From the NCBI RefSeq assembly GCF_032302195.1, contig NZ_CP135275.1:992001-1056000 (forward strand): a stretch of 64,000 nucleotides of DNA. The letters run 5' to 3'. Shown here in pieces: positions 1-8,222 of this stretch. Position 1 is the first letter of the stretch. Every line of letters starts with the position of its first letter. The notes beneath the pieces are model-generated. The model was not told the DNA's origin. It worked only from the letters and a program-made list of their open reading frames with translations, and did no database searches. The translations under genes and the position numbers were made by a program. Source of the stretch: Paenibacillus sp. MMS20-IR301 (GTDB taxonomy: Bacteria > Bacillota > Bacilli > Paenibacillales > Paenibacillaceae).

Positions 1-1052
1 AAGCCAAGAGCGGGCTTACAAGTTCGGATGAAGAAGTGGCACAGATTCTGTTCCGTTCCGGCAAGCCGATCGTACTGGCGATTAATAAAGTAGATAACAT
101 GAAACGCTCCGAGGATATTTATGAATTTTACAGCCTGGGATTCGGTGACCCGATCGGAATTTCGGGAAGCCATGGAACCGGAATCGGTGACTTACTGGAT
201 GCGGTTGTTGAACGTCTCCCGGATACAACCGATGATGAATATGATGATGATGTCATCCGTGTGGCCTTAATCGGGCGCCCGAATGTAGGCAAATCCTCCC
301 TCGTGAACGCTATCCTGGGTGAAGAACGCGTCATTGTCAGTGATGTTGCCGGTACTACACGCGATGCTATTGATACACCTTTTGAGCGGGATGGCCAGCG
401 TTACGTGCTGATCGATACGGCAGGTATGCGCAAACGCGGCAAAGTCTACGAAAACACGGAGAAATACAGTGTTATGCGGGCTATGAAGGCTATTGAGCGT
501 GCTGACGTTGTACTGGTTGTGATTAACGGCCAGGAAGGCATTATTGACCAGGACAAGCATATTGCCGGTTATGCCCATGATGCTGGCAAAGCCTCGATCT
601 TTGTCGTCAACAAATGGGATGCCATTGAGAAGGACGACAAGACGATGCAGAACTTTGAACGCACTATCCGCGACCACTTCCTGTTCATGAGCTATGCGCC
701 GGCCGTGTTCCTGTCTGCACTCACCAAACAGCGGCTGCAGAAGCTGCTGCCGGTAGTTCAGCATGTTGCACAGCAGCATGCGCTGCGGATTACAACCCAT
801 CTGGTAAATGATGTGGTGTCTGATGCTGTGGCAATCAATCCTCCGCCAACGGATAAAGGGCGGCGTCTGCGCATCAACTATGTAACCCAGGTTGCGGTGA
901 AGCCGCCAACGATCGTCGTATTCGTAAATGATCCGTCGTTGATGCACTTCTCCTACGAGCGTTATCTGGAGAACAAAATCCGCGCAGCATTCAATTTCGA
1001 AGGCACACCAATCCGTCTCTTTACACGGCGCAAATCCGAAAACGAAGGTTAG
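1..1052 (+). CDS. der: GTPase Der (EngA), 5'-truncated
   Basis: Ribosome-assembly GTPase that acts on the 50S subunit. The reading frame is open from base 3 of the window, so the start codon and most of the first G domain lie upstream. What remains begins just before the first-domain NKVD (G4) motif. It continues through an acidic linker (DDEYDDD) into a complete second G domain with GRPNVGKSS (G1), DTAG (G3) and NKWD (G4), and ends in the KH-like C-terminal domain. About 350 of the roughly 440 residues usual for Der are present. plsY follows 12 bp downstream. Methionine or GTG codons inside the visible part, such as GTG at 36, are internal and not the real start. Confidence 0.97.
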   Translation, partial: AKSGLTSSDEEVAQILFRSGKPIVLAINKVDNMKRSEDIYEFYSLGFGDPIGISGSHGTGIGDLLDAVVERLPDTTDDEYDDDVIRVALIGRPNVGKSSLVNAILGEERVIVSDVAGTTRDAIDTPFERDGQRYVLIDTAGMRKRGKVYENTEKYSVMRAMKAIERADVVLVVINGQEGIIDQDKHIAGYAHDAGKASIFVVNKWDAIEKDDKTMQNFERTIRDHFLFMSYAPAVFLSALTKQRLQKLLPVVQHVAQQHALRITTHLVNDVVSDAVAINPPPTDKGRRLRINYVTQVAVKPPTIVVFVNDPSLMHFSYERYLENKIRAAFNFEGTPIRLFTRRKSENEG

Positions 1053-1064
1053 GGGAGAAGAGTA

Positions 1065-1682
1065 GTGGCGTTTGAACTTCTGGTTATCGTTGTAAGCTAT
1101 TTGCTTGGCTCTGTCAGCTTCAGTGTATTACTCGCCCGGCTGCTCAAAGGTATTGATATCCGCCAGTACGGAAGCGGCAATGCGGGGGCGACCAATACAC
1201 TGCGTGTGATGGGGAAGGGACCGGCCATACTGGTGCTGTTTCTGGACGTACTGAAGGGAATTGCCGCAGTCTGGCTTGGAACCTGGGCCGGCGGCTGGGG
1301 GACCTGGGTAGCGGTAGCTTGCGGGATCGCTGCTATTATCGGGCATAATTGGCCGCTCTATTTCCACTTTCGCGGCGGGAAGGGCATTGCAACGACAATT
1401 GGCGTAATGGCTACACTTGCATTTTGGCCTGCACTGATTGCGGGGGTAATTGCGATTCTCGCTATTGTCTTTACCCGCTATGTATCGCTGGGTTCACTGA
1501 TTTTTGTGGCGCTGACACCGGTATTCCTGCTGTTCACCGCATTCTCACCTCCGGAGCTGTGGGGGAGTCTGATTATTGCGTTGTTTGCATTCTGGCGGCA
1601 CCGCAGCAATATTGTGAAGATTTCGCAGGGCCGGGAGAACAAGATCGGCTCTAAAGTCAAGGAGGCGAACCGCGTTGTCTGA
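1065..1682 (+). CDS. plsY: Acyl-phosphate:glycerol-3-phosphate acyltransferase PlsY
   Basis: Membrane enzyme that transfers the acyl group from acyl phosphate to glycerol-3-phosphate, the first step of phospholipid synthesis. The 205-aa product is very hydrophobic, with about five membrane segments. It carries the family signatures SxGSGNAGATNTLR near residues 35-48 and HNWPLYFHFRGGKGIAT near residues 93-109. It starts with GTG at 1065, preceded by AGGGGAGAAG. Its 3' end overlaps the TTG start of gpsA by 8 bp, which suggests translational coupling. The neighbour gpsA makes the glycerol-3-phosphate substrate, so the pair is functionally coherent. Confidence 0.96.
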   Translation: MAFELLVIVVSYLLGSVSFSVLLARLLKGIDIRQYGSGNAGATNTLRVMGKGPAILVLFLDVLKGIAAVWLGTWAGGWGTWVAVACGIAAIIGHNWPLYFHFRGGKGIATTIGVMATLAFWPALIAGVIAILAIVFTRYVSLGSLIFVALTPVFLLFTAFSPPELWGSLIIALFAFWRHRSNIVKISQGRENKIGSKVKEANRVV

Positions 1683-2715
1683 TAAAGTGACCGTGCTGGT
1701 CGCGGGCAGCTGGGGAACTGCGCTGGCTACTGTGCTGGCGGCAAACCACTCGGAGGTTTATCTGTGGACGCGAAAGACCGAACAAGCTGACGAGATCAAT
1801 AAAGCACATACGAATGATCATTTCCTGCCGGGAATCAAGCTGCCTGAGAATATTATTGCCACCACCGATATGGAGACTGCGGTTTCCGGCTCGAAGGCGG
1901 TAGTTATTGTAGCTCCGTCATCCGCCATGCGCGAGGTGGCCCGCAGCCTTAAGCCCTTCTGGAAGGAAGATATGCTCTGCATTCACGCTACCAAGGGGTT
2001 CGAGACGAAGACCATGAAGCGGATGTCTTTGGTTATTGCCGAGGAACTTGGGTGCAGTGAGGAGAGAATCGTAGTTCTCTCCGGCCCAAGCCATGCCGAG
2101 GAGGTAGTGCGTCTCTGCCCGACTACGGTTGTAGTGGCTTCACCTGACGACAGCCGTGCTGCAGCTGCCCAGGAGCTGTTCATCAACAATGATTTTCGTG
2201 TATATACTAACCGGGATCAGGTTGGCGTAGAGCTGGCTGGTGCATTGAAGAATATTATTGCGCTTGGAGCCGGTCTCTCTGACGGTCTGGGCTTCGGTGA
2301 TAATGCCAAGGCAGCGCTCCTGACCCGCGGCTTAGCCGAGATATCCCGTGTCGGTGTCGAAATGGGAGCGAACCCGCTCACCTTTGCCGGACTTGCCGGA
2401 TTGGGCGACCTTGTCGTTACAGCGACGAGCCAGCACAGCCGCAACTGGCGGGCCGGCTCGATGCTCGGCCAGGGCAAGCCGCTGGCCGAGGTGCTGGAGT
2501 CGATGGGCATGGTGGTTGAAGGCATACGGACTACAGAAGCAGCTTATGCGATCTCACAGAAGCTTGGTGTGCAGATGCCGATCACCGATCAGATCTACCA
2601 TGTGCTGTTCCAGGGCAGAACACCGCGGAATGCGGTTGAAGCCTTGATGGGCCGTGACCGCAAGACGGAGATGGAAGCTATTTCGCAGGAAACTTGGGAA
2701 CAGTGGCATTCCTGA
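1675..2715 (+). CDS. gpsA: Glycerol-3-phosphate dehydrogenase [NAD(P)+]
   Basis: Reduces dihydroxyacetone phosphate to glycerol-3-phosphate for phospholipid synthesis. The 346-aa length is normal. The start is TTG at 1675, inside the end of plsY and behind the AAGGAGG at 1660-1666. The NAD-binding N-terminus reads VLVAGSWGTALA, so the first glycine of the usual GAGSWG is valine. The catalytic and signature regions are intact: a lysine-bearing LKNIIALGAG segment, then GFGDNAKAALLTRG and LAGLGDLVVTATS. The first-glycine change may be a lineage trait, and the rest of the protein argues that the enzyme is active. Confidence 0.96.
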   Translation: MSDKVTVLVAGSWGTALATVLAANHSEVYLWTRKTEQADEINKAHTNDHFLPGIKLPENIIATTDMETAVSGSKAVVIVAPSSAMREVARSLKPFWKEDMLCIHATKGFETKTMKRMSLVIAEELGCSEERIVVLSGPSHAEEVVRLCPTTVVVASPDDSRAAAAQELFINNDFRVYTNRDQVGVELAGALKNIIALGAGLSDGLGFGDNAKAALLTRGLAEISRVGVEMGANPLTFAGLAGLGDLVVTATSQHSRNWRAGSMLGQGKPLAEVLESMGMVVEGIRTTEAAYAISQKLGVQMPITDQIYHVLFQGRTPRNAVEALMGRDRKTEMEAISQETWEQWHS

Positions 2716-2781
2716 TCACGGTCACCTTTTGCCGGAAGACCTCATATGTTGTATTGGGGACTTACGGAGGAGGGATGAATA

Positions 2782-3057
2782 GTGAGCAGAGATTTTTCCA
2801 AGGATGCATTGAACGCCATCAACAAGAAGGCGGGCAAGAACATTACGGAAGGTGCCATCAAGAAGCTGGCCGGTACGGTTAAGCCGGGCACAACGCAGAA
2901 TGAAGCCCAGCTCCGCCAGTTAATCAAGCAGGTATCAGCCATGGCCAAGGTGCCGGTTAGTGAAGCTACAATACAGGAGATTGTCAATACTGTTAAAAAA
3001 GGCGGATCAGGTACCGGTACCATGGAGTCATTAATGAAAATGATGCTGAAAAAATAG
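2782..3057 (+). CDS. spoVIF: Stage VI sporulation protein F-like
   Basis: Small, charged, 91-aa protein resembling SpoVIF (YjcC), which is needed for late spore coat assembly. The recognisable core is the N-terminal FSKDALNAINKKAGKNITE stretch followed by two helical repeats containing KLAGTVKPGT and EIVNTVKKGG. The GTG start at 2782 is preceded by GGAGGAGGG at 2767-2775. The gene sits between gpsA and a DUF2768 gene and is closed by a strong terminator at 3077. Assignment rests on recognised sequence character, not on a search. Confidence 0.8.
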   Translation: MSRDFSKDALNAINKKAGKNITEGAIKKLAGTVKPGTTQNEAQLRQLIKQVSAMAKVPVSEATIQEIVNTVKKGGSGTGTMESLMKMMLKK

Positions 3058-3076
3058 CATAGCCTGCAAGCCGGCA

Positions 3077-3101
3077 GCCATCCCGTCAGGGATGGCCTTT
3101 T
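3077..3101 (+). terminator. Rho-independent terminator after spoVIF
   Basis: Perfect 8-bp stem GCCATCCC/GGGATGGC with a GTCA loop, followed by CTTTT. It separates the gpsA/spoVIF unit from the next small gene. Confidence 0.85.
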
Positions 3102-3227
3102 CTGCATTCACGGAACCTGCTGTGATTGGAAGTCTGACGTTTTTTTATTCCGGAAGTCTTATAAAATTTTAAGTTTCACGCTATAATAGTCGCAATCCCA
3201 GTATTGTGAAATGGAGGCGTTGAAGCC

Positions 3228-3407
3228 ATGGACCCGATGGCAAAGATGTGGCTGTCGCTGATTGCTGTACTGATCATGGGTTTATCCGTATTTCTGATTA
3301 CCTTTGCACGGAGCAAAACCAGGGGACTGCTTAAAGGCGTATTGTCCGTACTTGCTTTTATTATTATGCTGATCGGTATTTTGGGCGGTGCCGCTTCAAT
3401 TATGTAA
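3228..3407 (+). CDS. Small DUF2768-type membrane protein (YphE-like)
   Basis: A 59-aa protein starting at ATG 3228 behind ATGGAGGCG (spacing about 8). It has two hydrophobic helices, near residues 8-26 and 37-58, separated by a basic ARSKTRG loop, so it should be a small inner-membrane hairpin. Its position between gpsA and the YphF-like lipoprotein and spoIVA matches yphE in B. subtilis, a DUF2768 member of unknown function thought to be sporulation-associated. A TATAAT hexamer at 3182-3187 could be its -10 box, but I find no convincing -35 partner. The function is not known. Confidence 0.75.
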   Translation: MDPMAKMWLSLIAVLIMGLSVFLITFARSKTRGLLKGVLSVLAFIIMLIGILGGAASIM

Positions 3408-3451
3408 GCATTTACAATTAGGAAATCAAAGAACAGGAAGGGACCAGTACC

Positions 3452-3820
3452 ATGACGCCGCGTGATAAAATAACCGTGACTTTCCTGCCGGAAGCCCGGA
3501 GTATCGCTGTTTCTCCCGGGATATCGCTGCTTGAGGCTGTGCGCAAAGCCGGGATTATATTACCGACCCGCTGCGGCGGAAAAGCCGGTTGTCTGATGTG
3601 CAAGGTATCCGTAGCCTCAGATGGAGCTGCAGCGCTCAGACCGCCGTCTGATGCCGAGCGGCGCAAGCTTGGCAGTCTGCTGGACAACGGCATCCGTCTG
3701 GCTTGCCAGGCAGCCGTACGGGGGGATGTGACTGTTAACATCCCGGAGGACCCGCTTAAGGCTGCTGTGCGCCGCAGACTTGAGGCTGCACGCCGCGGGG
3801 AAGAGGATGGATTGTGGTGA
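3452..3820 (+). CDS. 2Fe-2S ferredoxin
   Basis: A 122-aa plant-type [2Fe-2S] ferredoxin with the cluster ligands visible as C41-x5-C47-x2-C50 and C85. The N-terminal beta-grasp (ITVTFLPEARSIAVSPG) precedes the binding loop. The C-terminus is arginine-rich (VRRRLEAARRGEE) and may be a docking or nucleic-acid-facing tail. The ATG at 3452 follows GGAAGGG. The electron-transfer partner is not evident from the neighbours. The gene sits between two sporulation-linked small genes, which does not by itself define its role. Confidence 0.88.
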   Translation: MTPRDKITVTFLPEARSIAVSPGISLLEAVRKAGIILPTRCGGKAGCLMCKVSVASDGAAALRPPSDAERRKLGSLLDNGIRLACQAAVRGDVTVNIPEDPLKAAVRRRLEAARRGEEDGLW

Positions 3821-3879
3821 GCACAGGATGAACCGGCAGACTTCGTAAAATGGAAGTCAAGAGGAGGGGAATGAACTCC

Positions 3880-4614
3880 ATGGATCAGGTAAGACGGAGC
3901 AGGTCAGCAATGCTGTCAGGGCTTGTCCTGCTGCTGCTGCTGAGCGGCTGTATGTATTCCGGCCAGGACAGCCGGCAGCAAGCCGGCGGCTACCGTGAGA
4001 GTGTGAAGCGGGTGCAGGCGGCAGTTGATGATTATCAGGCCGGTGAAGGCCTGCTGCCGATTCTCACCAGTGATGAAATGACACCCCGGTATGAGAAATT
4101 TGTAGTTGATCTTGACAGGCTGCAGCAAGACGGTTATCTAGATGAGATTCCGTCGGCTGCCTTCGAGAAGGGCGGAAGTGCTTATTTCCTCATTCTGAAT
4201 GAAGAAAGTGACCCGGTGGTCAAGCTGATGGATCTGGTGACGGTCCAGAAGGTGAATGACCTCCAGCGCCAGGTGAACCTGTATAAGTCTGCTCACGGAG
4301 GGGAGCTGCCGGCTCGGGAGGAGATCTATCCGGGGCTGTATGCGGTGGATACGGGCAAAGCCGGTACGGAGCCGGTCAAGCTGAACAGTGTGTACTCAGG
4401 ACAGCAGCTGCCTTTCATGATGGATAAGGCCGGAAATGTGTATGCCGATTACGCAGCGGATATCATTTCAGCAATCGGGCATAACGGCAGTACACCGGAG
4501 GCAGGCCGTGACCTGCGTCTGGAGCTTGAAGCGGCCTCCTATTATGTCCCTGTGAAGTCATTGCCCTATCTGTGGATCGGCGGAAATCCTGTTGCGCAGG
4601 CTCCGCTGGAATAA
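3880..4614 (+). CDS. YphF-like sporulation lipoprotein
   Basis: A predicted lipoprotein of 244 aa when started at ATG 3880. That codon lies 10 bases after GGAGGGG, whereas the in-frame ATGs at 3850 and 3871 lie before or too close to it. The signal peptide has a basic start (QVRRSRS), a leucine-rich core and the lipobox LLSGC, so the mature protein would begin with the lipidated cysteine. The rest is soluble, mixed alpha/beta, with no catalytic motif I recognise. Placement between the DUF2768 gene and spoIVA matches yphF of B. subtilis, whose function is unknown. A terminator follows at 4641. Confidence 0.8.
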   Translation: MDQVRRSRSAMLSGLVLLLLLSGCMYSGQDSRQQAGGYRESVKRVQAAVDDYQAGEGLLPILTSDEMTPRYEKFVVDLDRLQQDGYLDEIPSAAFEKGGSAYFLILNEESDPVVKLMDLVTVQKVNDLQRQVNLYKSAHGGELPAREEIYPGLYAVDTGKAGTEPVKLNSVYSGQQLPFMMDKAGNVYADYAADIISAIGHNGSTPEAGRDLRLELEAASYYVPVKSLPYLWIGGNPVAQAPLE

Positions 4615-4640
4615 ATTGCTCTATCGTTTTGAAGCCAAGG

Positions 4641-4661
4641 CCCCACATTGTGGGGTTTTTT
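4641..4661 (+). terminator. Terminator after the YphF-like gene
   Basis: Stem CCCCAC/GTGGGG with a 3-nt loop followed by six T. The 320 bases from here to spoIVA hold no convincing gene. They contain GC-rich, possibly structured sequence (a CCGGCGG motif occurs twice, near 4890 and 4914) that is presumably the spoIVA promoter and leader. A GATACATA at 4775-4782 resembles a sigma-E -10 box, but the -35 spacing does not fit well. Confidence 0.8.
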
Positions 4662-4984
4662 GCGGTTCTAAGCGCAGCCCCTCCTTCATAGGATTGATGA
4701 GAAGACTTCCGGGCGAGCGGACAGATGAAATTCAGGGTGCGAAAAATAAGGTTACTGGTCATAAATCCATTCTGGATACATATGATGATACTAGTCCAAA
4801 TGCATGTCCGAGCATTCGGAGTTTAGCGCGGGGCAAGCTGCTTCCGCCTTAGGCAGTAGCTAGGCTTCGGGCGGGCAAAGCTTAGACCGGCGGTTGTCCT
4901 GCAAGGGCCAGTCTGCCGGCGGAACGCGAAGTCGATGCTCTTCAGGCATTTTTTCTTCGGAGTAATATGAGGAGGGGATCTCTT

Positions 4985-6463
4985 TTGGAAAAAGTGGATA
5001 TTTTCAAGGACATTGCCGAGCGTACCGGCGGAGACATTTATCTTGGCGTCGTCGGCGCGGTTCGCACGGGGAAATCAACATTCATCAAACGGTTCATGGA
5101 AACGGTTGTTCTTCCGAACATCACGAGTGAAGCGGACCGGGTAAGAGCAGTGGATGAGCTGCCGCAAAGTGCGGCCGGCAAAACCATTATGACCACTGAA
5201 CCGAAATTTGTACCAAACAATGCTGTTCAGATCAAGGTGGCTGAAGGGCTGGAAGTCAATGTCCGGCTGGTCGATTGTGTAGGTTACGCAGTAGAGGGTG
5301 CAAAGGGCTATGAGGATGAGAATGGTCCGCGGATGATCTCAACACCTTGGTTTGAGGAGCCGATTCCGTTCCAGGAAGCAGCAGAAATCGGTACACGCAA
5401 AGTGATTCAGGAGCATTCCACTCTGGGAGTGGTGGTCACCACCGACGGTACGATTGCTGAAATTCCGCGGTACTCTTATGTGGATTCCGAGGAACGTGTT
5501 ATTGCTGAGCTGAAGGAAGTCGGCAAGCCGTTTGTGCTGGTGATTAACTCTACCCGGCCGCGCAGCGAGGAAACCCAGCAGCTCAGAAGTGAGCTGGCCC
5601 TGAAATATGATATTCCGGTAATGACGCTCAGTGCCGCGAATATGACGGAAGAGGATGTGACCGGAGTTCTCCGCGAAGTCCTCTATGAGTTCCCGGTACA
5701 TGAAGTTAATGTTAATCTGCCAAGCTGGGTTATGGTGCTGGGCGAGAATCACTGGCTGCGCAGCAGCTATGAGAATTCAGTCCGTGACACGGTAAAGGAT
5801 ATCCGCCGCCTGCGGGATGTAGACCGGCTTGTCTCACAATTTACGGAGTATGATTTCATTGACCGGGCCGGCCTCAGCGGAATGAATATGGGGCAGGGCG
5901 TTGCTGAAATTGATCTCTATGCTCCTGAAGAACTATATGACCAGGTGCTCATGGAGGTTGTCGGGGTGGAAATCCGCGGCAAAGACCATCTGCTCCAGCT
6001 CATGCAGGACTTCTCCCATGCCAAACGTGAATATGACCGCTTCTCGGAAGCGCTGGAAATGGTCAAAACCACAGGTTATGGTATTGCTGCCCCTTCCCTG
6101 GCTGAGATGGCGCTGGATGAGCCTGAGCTGATCCGCCAAGGCTCCCGCTTCGGGGTACGCCTTAAGGCAACGGCGCCTTCGATTCATATGATCCGGGTCG
6201 ATGTGGAGTCGGAGTTCTCGCCGATCATCGGTACGGAAAAGCAGAGTGAAGAGCTGGTGCGTTACCTGATGCAGGACTTCGAGAATGACCCGATCAAAAT
6301 CTGGGAATCGGATATATTCGGCCGCTCCCTGCATAACATTGTCCGCGAGGGCATCCAGGGCAAGATTGCCATGATGCCGGACAATGCCCGCTACAAGCTG
6401 CAGGAAACGCTCGGCCGGATTATTAACGAGGGCTCAGGCGGACTGATTGCCATCATCCTCTAA
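4985..6463 (+). CDS. spoIVA: Stage IV sporulation protein A (spore coat scaffold ATPase)
   Basis: SpoIVA polymerises on the outer forespore membrane, driven by ATP hydrolysis, and forms the basement layer of the coat. The start chosen is TTG 4985, seven bases after GGAGGGG, giving EKVDIFKDIAERTGGDIYLG and 492 aa, the usual family length. A GTPase-like fold is visible with Walker A GAVRTGKST near residues 24-32 and the segment VRLVDCVGYAVEGA. The middle and C-terminal domains, including the hydrophobic ending GGLIAIIL, are intact. It is followed by its own terminator and then hbs, the same order as in Bacillus. Confidence 0.97.
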   Translation: MEKVDIFKDIAERTGGDIYLGVVGAVRTGKSTFIKRFMETVVLPNITSEADRVRAVDELPQSAAGKTIMTTEPKFVPNNAVQIKVAEGLEVNVRLVDCVGYAVEGAKGYEDENGPRMISTPWFEEPIPFQEAAEIGTRKVIQEHSTLGVVVTTDGTIAEIPRYSYVDSEERVIAELKEVGKPFVLVINSTRPRSEETQQLRSELALKYDIPVMTLSAANMTEEDVTGVLREVLYEFPVHEVNVNLPSWVMVLGENHWLRSSYENSVRDTVKDIRRLRDVDRLVSQFTEYDFIDRAGLSGMNMGQGVAEIDLYAPEELYDQVLMEVVGVEIRGKDHLLQLMQDFSHAKREYDRFSEALEMVKTTGYGIAAPSLAEMALDEPELIRQGSRFGVRLKATAPSIHMIRVDVESEFSPIIGTEKQSEELVRYLMQDFENDPIKIWESDIFGRSLHNIVREGIQGKIAMMPDNARYKLQETLGRIINEGSGGLIAIIL

Positions 6464-6483
6464 AAATTAAAATTGCCCACATT

Positions 6484-6509
6484 AAGAGCGGGATTGTTCC
6501 CGCTCTTTT
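6484..6509 (+). terminator. Terminator after spoIVA
   Basis: Perfect 10-bp stem AAGAGCGGGA/TCCCGCTCTT with loop TTGT, running into TTTT. The stretch from here to hbs (about 320 bases) holds no gene that I can support. It contains an hbs promoter and a long leader. Confidence 0.9.
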
Positions 6510-6673
6510 GTGCTGCCTGAGCAAATGAATAGAAGGCGGTTCGCGGCAGCCAAAAAGGGGGATTATCCCAGGGAAGCCTCCGCTTTTCCGGAATATTTGG
6601 TAGGAATAGACTGCTGAAGCGGCAGGAAATGTGTAGAAACCTGCTACTTTCTGCTCCTTTTTTGCGGAACGCC

Positions 6674-6702
6674 TTGAAATTATGGATGGGCTGTATTACT
6701 AT
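6674..6702 (+). promoter_or_regulatory. Sigma-A-type promoter for hbs
   Basis: TTGAAA at 6674-6679, 17-bp spacer, TACTAT at 6697-6702. It would give a leader of about 120 nt before hbs. Confidence 0.6.
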
Positions 6703-6827
6703 AAGTTTGTTGCGCTTCTAGAAGAGTAGCGCCAGTATGCAGTATTAAACGGGATTATCACGTATATTTTGCGTTGAAACGGAAACAGTGTATGATACCG
6801 GAAGTTTACCCAGGGAGGTGAGAAAAC

Positions 6828-7100
6828 ATGAATAAATCTGATTTGATCAACGTGGTTACAGAAGCAACTGAACTTCCCAAGAAAGATGCTACTAAAGCGG
6901 TAGATGCCGTTTTCGAAGCAATCACAGGTGCCCTGCAAAACGGAGATAAAGTTCAGCTGGTTGGCTTCGGAAACTTTGAAGTGCGCGAACGTTCCGCACG
7001 TAAAGGCCGCAACCCGCAGACTGGTGAAGAAATCGAAATTCCTTCAAGCAAAGTACCGGCATTCAAACCTGGTAAAGCGCTGAAAGACGGAATCAAATAA
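6828..7100 (+). CDS. hbs: Histone-like DNA-binding protein HU
   Basis: A 90-aa nucleoid protein that bends DNA as a dimer. The sequence is a standard [12 protein letters not shown] start, the dimerisation core with [28 protein letters not shown], and the basic beta arm ending in [20 protein letters not shown]. The ATG at 6828 has an excellent GGGAGGTGA ribosome site eight bases upstream. It lies between spoIVA and mtrB as in Bacillus. A terminator follows immediately. Confidence 0.98.
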   Translation: MNKSDLINVVTEATELPKKDATKAVDAVFEAITGALQNGDKVQLVGFGNFEVRERSARKGRNPQTGEEIEIPSSKVPAFKPGKALKDGIK

Positions 7101-7142
7101 AGATTTCTACATATTGATCCCATAGTCTTTGAATAACATCTA

Positions 7143-7172
7143 TGCCGCCCTCCAAGGCGGCATTTGTTGTTT
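7143..7172 (+). terminator. Terminator after hbs
   Basis: Stem TGCCGCC/GGCGGCA with a 6-nt loop followed by TTTGTTGTTT. Confidence 0.8.
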
Positions 7173-7213
7173 GAGGCCAGGCAGTGCTCGTCAAACTTTG
7201 AGGAGGTTCCCAC

Positions 7214-7462
7214 ATGACTGAGAAGAAAAATGAATTGAATCCTGCACCGTCCGGCAGTGATTACATCATCGTCAAGGCCAAAGAAAACGGTGTTCAGGTC
7301 ATCGGGCTGACCAGAGGGCTGGATACAAGGTTTCATCACACGGAGAAGCTGGATAAAGGCGAGGTGCTTATTGCACAATTCACCGATCATACCTCTGCGA
7401 TGAAAATTCGTGGTAAAGCGGAGATATGGAGCAAACACGGACAATTAGAGAGTGAAAGCTGA
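7214..7462 (+). CDS. mtrB: TRAP, trp RNA-binding attenuation protein
   Basis: An 82-aa protein recognised as [61 protein letters not shown] contains the tryptophan-binding and KKR-type RNA-binding surface (here K, K and R in the beta strands). TRAP forms an 11-subunit ring that, when loaded with tryptophan, wraps an RNA with about eleven (G/U)AG triplets and stops trp expression. Such an array lies at 17743-17795 in this window. The ATG at 7214 follows TTGAGGAGG. The folE (mtrA) gene that accompanies mtrB in B. subtilis is absent: only 113 bases separate hbs and mtrB. Confidence 0.96.
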   Translation: MTEKKNELNPAPSGSDYIIVKAKENGVQVIGLTRGLDTRFHHTEKLDKGEVLIAQFTDHTSAMKIRGKAEIWSKHGQLESES

Positions 7463-7463
7463 G

Positions 7464-7487
7464 AAGCAGGCATAGCCTGCTTTTTTT
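7464..7487 (+). terminator. Terminator after mtrB
   Basis: Stem AAGCAGGC/GCCTGCTT with ATA loop followed by a T tract. Confidence 0.85.
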
Positions 7488-7569
7488 CAAAATATAACTA
7501 GATATAAGGCTGCCGGCAGTGCGGTATAATGTCCTGCGGCGGCGGAGATTATGATTAAGGGGGCTAATC

Positions 7570-8109
7570 ATGAACCGGAGCTGGCTGATCGGAACCGTGA
7601 TGCTGCTGAGCGCAGTGTCTGTCTTGCTGCTGCCTAGACTTGCCGGCTTCGAGTTAAGCCAGAGGGCTGCTTACGGTGCGGTGGAGACGATTAGCGTTAG
7701 CGGAATACAGCTCCGTAATGACAATCTCGTAGATGCCCTCGGGGAAATCCCGTTTAGCCTGCTGATTGACAGGGTAGGCTGGGAGAACCAGGTGCTGTCC
7801 CTGGATCTGAAGGTGACCGGTAATGATCATGAGCCGCAGGAATTATACCGTAATATGGCGCTTGCGATATCATTTGCCTTTCAGGAGACGGATAATGTGA
7901 ACCAGCTGCTGCTCCGGGTGGTGGCTGAGGATAAGTGGCTGGACACGCGCCGCCTGCTGCTGGCCGGAGATATCCGCCGGGAAGAGTGGTCCGCCCCGCT
8001 GCTGGATATGCTGGAGAAGGCAGGCAATTCCCCGCTGCCGCTTTCGCTTAAGAACGGCTTCCGCATTAGTGAAAGCGAGCTGTGGAAAAAACAGTTCATT
8101 TATCCCTGA
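7570..8109 (+). CDS. Unknown membrane-anchored protein
   Basis: A 179-aa protein that I do not recognise. Residues 5-22 form a hydrophobic segment (LIGTVMLLSAVSVLLLPRL) without a clear cleavage or lipobox motif, so it is probably an N-terminal anchor with the remainder outside the membrane. The rest is a mixed alpha/beta domain (ISVSGIQLRNDNLVDALGEIP, then LSLDLKV, then helices), with no cysteines. The ATG at 7570 follows AAGGGGG. It sits between mtrB and hepS, where B. subtilis has nothing comparable. Codon use resembles its neighbours, so it is likely a resident lineage gene. No function is assigned. Confidence 0.8.
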   Translation: MNRSWLIGTVMLLSAVSVLLLPRLAGFELSQRAAYGAVETISVSGIQLRNDNLVDALGEIPFSLLIDRVGWENQVLSLDLKVTGNDHEPQELYRNMALAISFAFQETDNVNQLLLRVVAEDKWLDTRRLLLAGDIRREEWSAPLLDMLEKAGNSPLPLSLKNGFRISESELWKKQFIYP

Positions 8110-8159
8110 AGTGGGTAAAAGAAACTAGAACGCTCCATCGTGCGTGACCAAAAAACATG

Positions 8160-8168
8160 TGATATAAT
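8160..8168 (+). promoter_or_regulatory. Extended -10 promoter for the hepS cluster
   Basis: TGATATAAT, a perfect extended -10 element; no good -35 at the right distance. It lies 55 bp upstream of the hepS start and could drive hepS through hepT. Confidence 0.55.
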
Positions 8169-8222
8169 AGACAAAGTTGTGAACAAATATATTGTCAAAC
8201 GTCAATGGCTTCGGAGGCTGAA

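Noticed and set aside
4741..4790. Sigma-E promoter for spoIVA
   Set aside because: GATACATA is a fair -10, but the nearest ATA -35 candidates are about 9 or 24 bp away instead of about 14, so I mention it only as a weak possibility.
4592..4852. An 86-codon frame across the terminator upstream of spoIVA
   Set aside because: It starts inside the lipoprotein gene, crosses a strong terminator and has no ribosome site.
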